Origin: Bacillota bacterium
GTDB taxonomy: Bacteria > Armatimonadota > HRBIN16
Direction: 5' to 3'
NCBI GenBank assembly: GCA_023511455.1
Contig: JAIMBJ010000002.1
Span: 1 to 64,000 of the forward strand
Length of the DNA: 64,000 nucleotides
Position 1 is the first letter of the stretch. Each line of letters opens with the position of its first letter. Below, in pieces: positions 60,012 to 64,000 of this stretch. The notes under the pieces are model-generated. The model saw nothing but the letters and a program-made list of their open reading frames with translations, was not told the DNA's origin and searched no databases. Position numbers and translations under genes: made by a program.

Positions 60012-60989
60012 ATGCGGATACGCCCCTTTCGCATCGAAGACCAGCAGGCTGTTCTGACGCTGTGGAACCAATGCATGGGAGAGGCATTCCCGCTGGATGC
60101 CCCGCTGTTTGAGCAGAACGTGCTGCGGGATGCCCATTTCGATCCCGAAGCGGTGTGGGTAGCGGAAGACGTAACGGGCAAACTGCTGGCTTACGCACAC
60201 GCCAGGGTATGCAAAGAGCCGCTTGGCTCGGCGGGCATGATGCCCGAACAGGGCTGGATCGGCGCGCTGGCGTTCGTGCCCGACGAGCAGGGTCAACAGG
60301 CGGCGCGCCAGCTGCTGCAAACCGCGCTGGACTGGCTGAAGAAGCAGGGCAGGAAGCGGGTGAACTACGGCTCCGACCCCGCGCACTTTTTCCCCGGCGT
60401 GCCGGCGGAACAAACGCTGCATCAGCAGCTGCTGCGGGAAGCAGGCTTCGCTATCAGCGAGCACGTGGCGGTGGATTTGGTGCGCGAGCTGGCAGACTAT
60501 CGCGTGCCCGAAGAGGTGGAGGCAAACCTGCATCGCCTGCGCGGGGAGTACGTCATTCGTAACTGCACTCAGGAAGACGTGCCCGCCCTGCTCCTTTTCT
60601 TGCAGAAGGAGTTTCCGGGCAGGTGGTACTACGAAACCGTCAAGCGGCTGGAGGTGGAGGATACCCCGCGTGACATCCTTATCCTCGTGCAGGGCGACGA
60701 GGTGGTGGGCTTCTGCCACACCTTCCATCGCGGCTCCAAACGCATCGGTCCTTCCATCTACTGGCGCAAACTGCTGGGTGAGGCGTATGGGGGACTGGGG
60801 CCTATCGGTCTGGCGGAGAGCACGCGGGGCAAAGGTCTGGGGCTGGCGTTGCTGTGCAAGGGCGTGGAATATGTGCAGCAGCAGGGGGCGCAACGCATGG
60901 CAATTGACTGGACGGATTTGGTGGACTTCTACGGCAAAATCGGCTTCCGTGTGTGGAAGCGGTATCACTCCTCCTCGCGAAACCTGTAG
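60012..60989 (+). CDS. Tandem GNAT acetyltransferase
   Basis: This is a 325-residue protein with two GNAT domains. The first (about 1-150) has IRPFRIEDQQAVLTLWNQ, then WIGALAFVPDEQGQQAARQLL, a degenerate acetyl-CoA loop. The second (about 180-320) has IRNCTQEDVPALLLFLQ and GPIGLAESTRGKGLGLALL, where the R/Q-x-x-G-x-G/A loop is intact (RGKGLG), then WTDLVDFYGKIGF. Probably only the second domain is catalytic. The substrate is unknown. It follows the helical hypothetical gene by one base. Confidence 0.88.
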   Translation: MRIRPFRIEDQQAVLTLWNQCMGEAFPLDAPLFEQNVLRDAHFDPEAVWVAEDVTGKLLAYAHARVCKEPLGSAGMMPEQGWIGALAFVPDEQGQQAARQLLQTALDWLKKQGRKRVNYGSDPAHFFPGVPAEQTLHQQLLREAGFAISEHVAVDLVRELADYRVPEEVEANLHRLRGEYVIRNCTQEDVPALLLFLQKEFPGRWYYETVKRLEVEDTPRDILILVQGDEVVGFCHTFHRGSKRIGPSIYWRKLLGEAYGGLGPIGLAESTRGKGLGLALLCKGVEYVQQQGAQRMAIDWTDLVDFYGKIGFRVWKRYHSSSRNL

Positions 60990-61011
60990 GGGCGACCCAG
61001 TGGGGCGCCCC
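60989..61011 (+). other. Hairpin after the acetyltransferase gene
   Basis: GGGGCG (60989-60994) pairs with CGCCCC (61006-61011) and an inner CCC/GGG pair extends the stem. No T run follows. It overlaps the last base of the stop codon. It could be a weak terminator or another dispersed repeat. Confidence 0.45.
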
Positions 61012-61032
61012 AGTCTTCACTTTTGCGGTGAG

Positions 61033-61149
61033 CTAGCCGTTCACCACGCTTAGTCCGCCCCACGCCGTCAGGAAGTTCTGGGCTATCGTGAGCGTCAGGC
61101 TGTCCACCGAGCTGCGATTCGCGCCGTTAAACACGGAACACCCGCAGAT
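61033..61149 (-). pseudogene. Open frame continuing past the portal gene stop codon
   Basis: Directly after the TAA of the portal-like gene and in the same frame, 38 sense codons follow before a TAG. They read as ordinary protein sequence near the end (NGANRSSVDSLTL, AQNFLTAWGGLSVVNG). There is no ribosome binding site and only an internal GTG. It may be the end of a former longer gene, or the remnant of a downstream phage gene fused by deletion, or chance. Confidence 0.3.
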
Positions 61150-62247
61150 TTACCCGTCTTCCGCCTCTTCTCGTTCCACCCATACGAAGCGCGGTACCTT
61201 CGCCCCGGCGAAGTTCAGCTCCACCAGCCGCCGGAACAACTGCTCTTCCATCACCTGCTCCGCAAGGTCACGGCGCAGGGCGCGAAAATAGAGCTGCATC
61301 ACCCGATAATGCACCCTGCCCAGCGCAAGCGAGCCGGTTCGCATCCCTTCGTCCGTTGCCAGCGTCTGCCCCAGAATGGCGCGGGCGATTTCGCGGTTGT
61401 GGAACTGCACCGCCTGCAGGTACGCCGCCCCGATGGGCGACCTGCCCTCCATGAGCTCGATCTGCACGTCCTCGGGTAACACCACCGCCGTCTCCTGCTG
61501 GATGCGGTCCAGCACCCGCAGCAGCTCGCGCCGCTCCTCTTCGGGCACGTGCCGGGGCACCACCCCCTTCACCGTTGGCGCGCCGAACTTCTCCAGCGAC
61601 AGCAACCAGAACTTCAGCAACAGCTGCTTCGCCCACCAGTGCTTGTATGCCGACCGCAGGTCGCTGCGCCCGTACGGCGACTCGTAGCGGCTGTTGTAGG
61701 CATACAGCACGAACTTCTCGGCGGGAAGCGGCTGCTCTTGCCCTCCCGGCATCCGCAGATACAGCGACTTCAGGTTGCGGTATTCGTCGATCTCCAGCCG
61801 AAACAGGCGTGGAGGCTTGCTCTTGATGCTTTGCCAGATGACCCTGCCGCGCCAGGGATCTTGCTCGCACAGCGAGTAGTTAATCTCCTGCACGGAGTAG
61901 CCGTGAGCCAGCGCGTCCAGCGCGTTTAGCAGGATGCGTGTTACCGAGCCGCGTAGCTGCCCCAGCGCGAAGCGCACCAGCTCCGCCGCCTGCTGCGATG
62001 GCTCGTCCTCGCCGTCCGGCACCACCTGCCAGTCCGCATCCAGAATGCCGAACTTCTTGGTGGTCAGCGCGGACTGCACCTGCGCGTCGGTGAGCATCTC
62101 GTCGTACACCCGCTCGCCGCGCGTGCGTAACAGGTCGTCTTCGTCCACAGCGGTGCCTGAACGAAAAGCGGCGGTGATTTCCACCGCCGCCTGCTCTCTA
62201 TCCAGCCCGCGCCGCCGCACGCGACGCCACCACGATGAGATGTCCAA
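61150..62247 (-). CDS. Mu-type phage portal protein (DUF935, gp29-like), isolated
   Basis: This is a phage head portal subunit of the DUF935 family, 365 residues from the chosen start. Diagnostic segments are DAQVQSALTTKKFGILDADWQVVP, DALAHGYSVQEINY, LYAYNSRYESPYGRSDLRSAYKHWWAK and the C-terminal NREIARAILGQTL. Mu gp29 is longer (about 510), so about a quarter is missing, mostly at the C-terminus. The start is TTG at 62247 with AGGAGG eight bases upstream; a GTG at 62349 adds 34 residues but has no site. No terminase, protease, capsid or tail genes surround it, so it is a prophage remnant or a domesticated gene. Confidence 0.85.
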   Translation of the reverse strand: MDISSWWRRVRRRGLDREQAAVEITAAFRSGTAVDEDDLLRTRGERVYDEMLTDAQVQSALTTKKFGILDADWQVVPDGEDEPSQQAAELVRFALGQLRGSVTRILLNALDALAHGYSVQEINYSLCEQDPWRGRVIWQSIKSKPPRLFRLEIDEYRNLKSLYLRMPGGQEQPLPAEKFVLYAYNSRYESPYGRSDLRSAYKHWWAKQLLLKFWLLSLEKFGAPTVKGVVPRHVPEEERRELLRVLDRIQQETAVVLPEDVQIELMEGRSPIGAAYLQAVQFHNREIARAILGQTLATDEGMRTGSLALGRVHYRVMQLYFRALRRDLAEQVMEEQLFRRLVELNFAGAKVPRFVWVEREEAEDG

Positions 62248-62371
62248 TCTCTTCACCTCCTGCACGATTTTTGCTGGCACCCTGTCCCCCCGCGAACGCC
62301 GCGACAAGTACTCCCTCGCCTGTGGTTCAAGAAAGGAGGTAGGCAACACTACCGGCTGTGCCTAAACGGTA

Positions 62372-63775
62372 CTATTGCCCCCGGATTCGTTCTATCGCCT
62401 GAACGAGCGCTCTCCTGACCGACCCAACCGTCTCTTGGTCGGCTCTCTGCTCCAGTTCTGGCAGTATCCTGATCGTGCCCGAACTCTCAATCGCTTTGGC
62501 AGCCGAGTAACGCACGTTCGCGTCCGGGTGCTTCAATAGATTCATCAGCGCCGCCTCAGCGCGCGCATCCCTTAAATAGCCCAGTGCATCGGCGACAGCG
62601 GCGAGAAATTCGCTCTCTTGCTGCAAATCCGCAGCGGCTATCAGGGCATCCACCGCCTCCGGGCTACCAATCTGTCCCAGCGCTATCGCTGCAGTGCCAC
62701 GCAACGACCATAAACGCGCGTGATGCATCAGGTCCTTCAGTAGTGGAACGGCCTCCTTGACTCGCCACTCCCCCAGTAGTTGAGCAGCAACTCCCTGTAC
62801 ATCAACACCACGGTCGCTGCTCGGGGGAGCCGCCAGCGCACGCAGCAAATAGGGTATTGCTGTCGGTCCTACGCACTCCCGCAAGATTTCCCGCTGCTCG
62901 AACTTGCCGCCAAGGTCAGCCATTGAGTAAATGATATCCTCGATCGCCTGTGGTAAACTCTTTCCTTCCGTGCGCATTTGCCAGTATACCAAAACCGGGT
63001 CAGGTTCTCGTGCCTCAAGGGGTATGAAAGCAGCCGGCACACTGGCACAACCCGCCTGGTAAGGCGTGAACCTTGCCAGCTCACGCTCCAACACAGGCAT
63101 CGCGCGTCTGTCACCAAGCCATGCAAGCGCTCGGATGAGGTGAATCACCCACGGATTGCCGTCCCACCAGGGGCGGTTGCACAGGTCAGTCAGGACAGGT
63201 ACTGACTCCTGTGCCCCAACTGCAGCCAGCGCGCGCGCTGCCTCCACCACACGCTCAACATAGTCTATCACCTCGTCCGACTTCTCCCATGGCGGCTCCG
63301 GTGACTGCACCCAGCGTATCATTTCCCGAACGTAGGCGTCTCTACCCTTCGCCCGATAACGGATGCGCTCGATGGTCAAATCGATAACATGCGCTATCTG
63401 CTTCTTGCTGGAATAGTTCACACCGCCTTGGCGATACTGCGCCGACATGCTTTGCAGGGCAGGGATCATCTCTATCCCCCCACTGTCTCCCAGTAAGCGG
63501 AGGGCGTACAGGCGGTTGAGCCCGGATATCCCTACTTGCGGGAGTGGAGGTTGCCTCTTCTCTAAACCGTAACATGTCTTTGGGTCCACATAGAAGAGCA
63601 GCTTCGCGGGTTGATTTTGGGCAAGAATGTACAGTTCAACCCATTCGCGAGGCGTCTCCGGCAGTACCAGGGCAGGCATGCGCATCCGCTGCGGCAGCTT
63701 TAGCGGGGAATCCGCCATGCCACAGTGACACGCAAGCGCAGATAACATCCACAGCATGAATGCCAGACGTTTCAT
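62372..63775 (-). CDS. Secreted HEAT-repeat protein
   Basis: This is an exported protein of 467 residues with a signal peptide (ending CHCGMADS, with Cys residues that could also form a lipobox, though not a clear one). The N-terminal 80 residues are beta-rich. Residues about 90-460 are a succession of HEAT-type helical repeats (VPVLTDLCNR, AVPLLKDLMHHARLWSLRGTAAIALGQIG, EAALMNLLKHPDANVRYSAAKAIESSG). They form a binding scaffold; no catalytic site is visible. ATG at 63775 is preceded by GAGGAGGG. It follows the partial gene at the window edge by 49 bases, probably in one operon. Confidence 0.85.
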   Translation of the reverse strand: MKRLAFMLWMLSALACHCGMADSPLKLPQRMRMPALVLPETPREWVELYILAQNQPAKLLFYVDPKTCYGLEKRQPPLPQVGISGLNRLYALRLLGDSGGIEMIPALQSMSAQYRQGGVNYSSKKQIAHVIDLTIERIRYRAKGRDAYVREMIRWVQSPEPPWEKSDEVIDYVERVVEAARALAAVGAQESVPVLTDLCNRPWWDGNPWVIHLIRALAWLGDRRAMPVLERELARFTPYQAGCASVPAAFIPLEAREPDPVLVYWQMRTEGKSLPQAIEDIIYSMADLGGKFEQREILRECVGPTAIPYLLRALAAPPSSDRGVDVQGVAAQLLGEWRVKEAVPLLKDLMHHARLWSLRGTAAIALGQIGSPEAVDALIAAADLQQESEFLAAVADALGYLRDARAEAALMNLLKHPDANVRYSAAKAIESSGTIRILPELEQRADQETVGSVRRALVQAIERIRGQ

Positions 63776-63824
63776 GGTTTTCCCTCCTCCGAGAGCAAGC
63801 GTGTTACGTACGAACCGACGTCCC

Positions 63825-64000
63825 TCAATAGTCTTGCCGTCCGCCAACAGACCAGTCTTGTATGTCAAGCTCGCCAATGGTGTACGGTGAGCTACTACCA
63901 GGATCTCCCCACTCACCCCACAGCAAGGATAACATCTCGTAGTCCGCGATCACTCTATGGGTTGTGTCCTTGGTGAACCAAATCGCAATGCTATACGCGT
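63825..64000 (-). CDS. C-terminal 57 residues of an unknown protein (cut by the window edge)
   Basis: An open minus-strand frame enters from the right edge and ends in TGA at 63827-63825. The visible part is rich in Trp, Gly and Asp (AIWFTKDTTHRVIADYEML, LLWGEWGDPGSSSP, QDWSVGGRQDY). The family is not recognised. Its codon usage resembles the neighbours and the frame is in the orientation of the HEAT-repeat gene 49 bases downstream. Bases 63776-63824 hold only the ribosome binding site of that gene. Confidence 0.55.
   Translation of the reverse strand, partial: AYSIAIWFTKDTTHRVIADYEMLSLLWGEWGDPGSSSPYTIGELDIQDWSVGGRQDY

Overview
The window is a GC-rich stretch of bacterial chromosome, probably from an Armatimonadota-like, diderm, free-living carbohydrate degrader. 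The phylum is an inference; no rRNA or tRNA gene is present to test it. It rests on two PEP-CTERM proteins, LPS-type genes (gmhB, an OstA/LptD-like protein), a TolC protein, many secreted glycan-acting enzymes, Uma2 nucleases, and interspersed palindromic repeats. Most starts have a strong AGGAGG-type ribosome binding site, and several promoters fit the TTGACA-17-TATAAT consensus.

Layout. 0.2-3.3 kb: sugar-type ABC importer (lipoprotein plus two permeases, no ATPase). 3.6-14.5 kb: housekeeping genes (mnmG, a nucleoside phosphorylase, trmFO-xerC) mixed with secreted unknowns and a TolC protein. 14.7-19.2 kb: nadE overlapping a radical SAM gene, then lemA with a TPR membrane protein. 19.5-22.7 kb: NitT/TauT-type transporter with a fused double permease and a long structured leader. 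22.7-32.5 kb: a large Tat-exported GH116-like protein, a thioredoxin, an iolB/PIG-L/iolE-like cassette, a VapBC pair and a beta-helix protein. 32.6-39.1 kb: a MITE, a Uma2 nuclease, an exported phosphoesterase, GT2, a purple-acid-phosphatase-like protein and an OB-fold protein. 39.2-48.3 kb: two leftward operons, Uma2-sialidase-GH123-like and photolyase-cupin-Gfo/Idh/MocA-sulfatase-fold. 48.4-55.7 kb: second PEP-CTERM protein, rimI and tsaD, a PhoPQ-related protein, gmhB/LptD-like, DUF72. 55.8-64 kb: GH78 rhamnosidase, DUF1844, a double-GNAT protein, an isolated Mu-type portal gene, a HEAT-repeat protein and a partial gene at the right edge.

How the genes work together. Secreted glycosidases (GH116-, GH123-, GH33- and GH78-like, beta-helix), a sulfatase-fold hydrolase, exported phosphatases, sugar ABC permeases and cytoplasmic oxidoreductase/isomerase genes fit scavenging of complex glycans. 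mnmG, trmFO, tsaD and rimI cover tRNA and ribosome modification.

I did not find a clear, complete new system. The best leads are a family of MITE-like elements with terminal inverted repeats, the sulfatase-fold protein with Thr at the formylglycine position, the phosphorylase with Asn in its base-recognition motif, the transporter leader with competing hairpins, and the stranded portal gene with an open frame beyond its stop codon.
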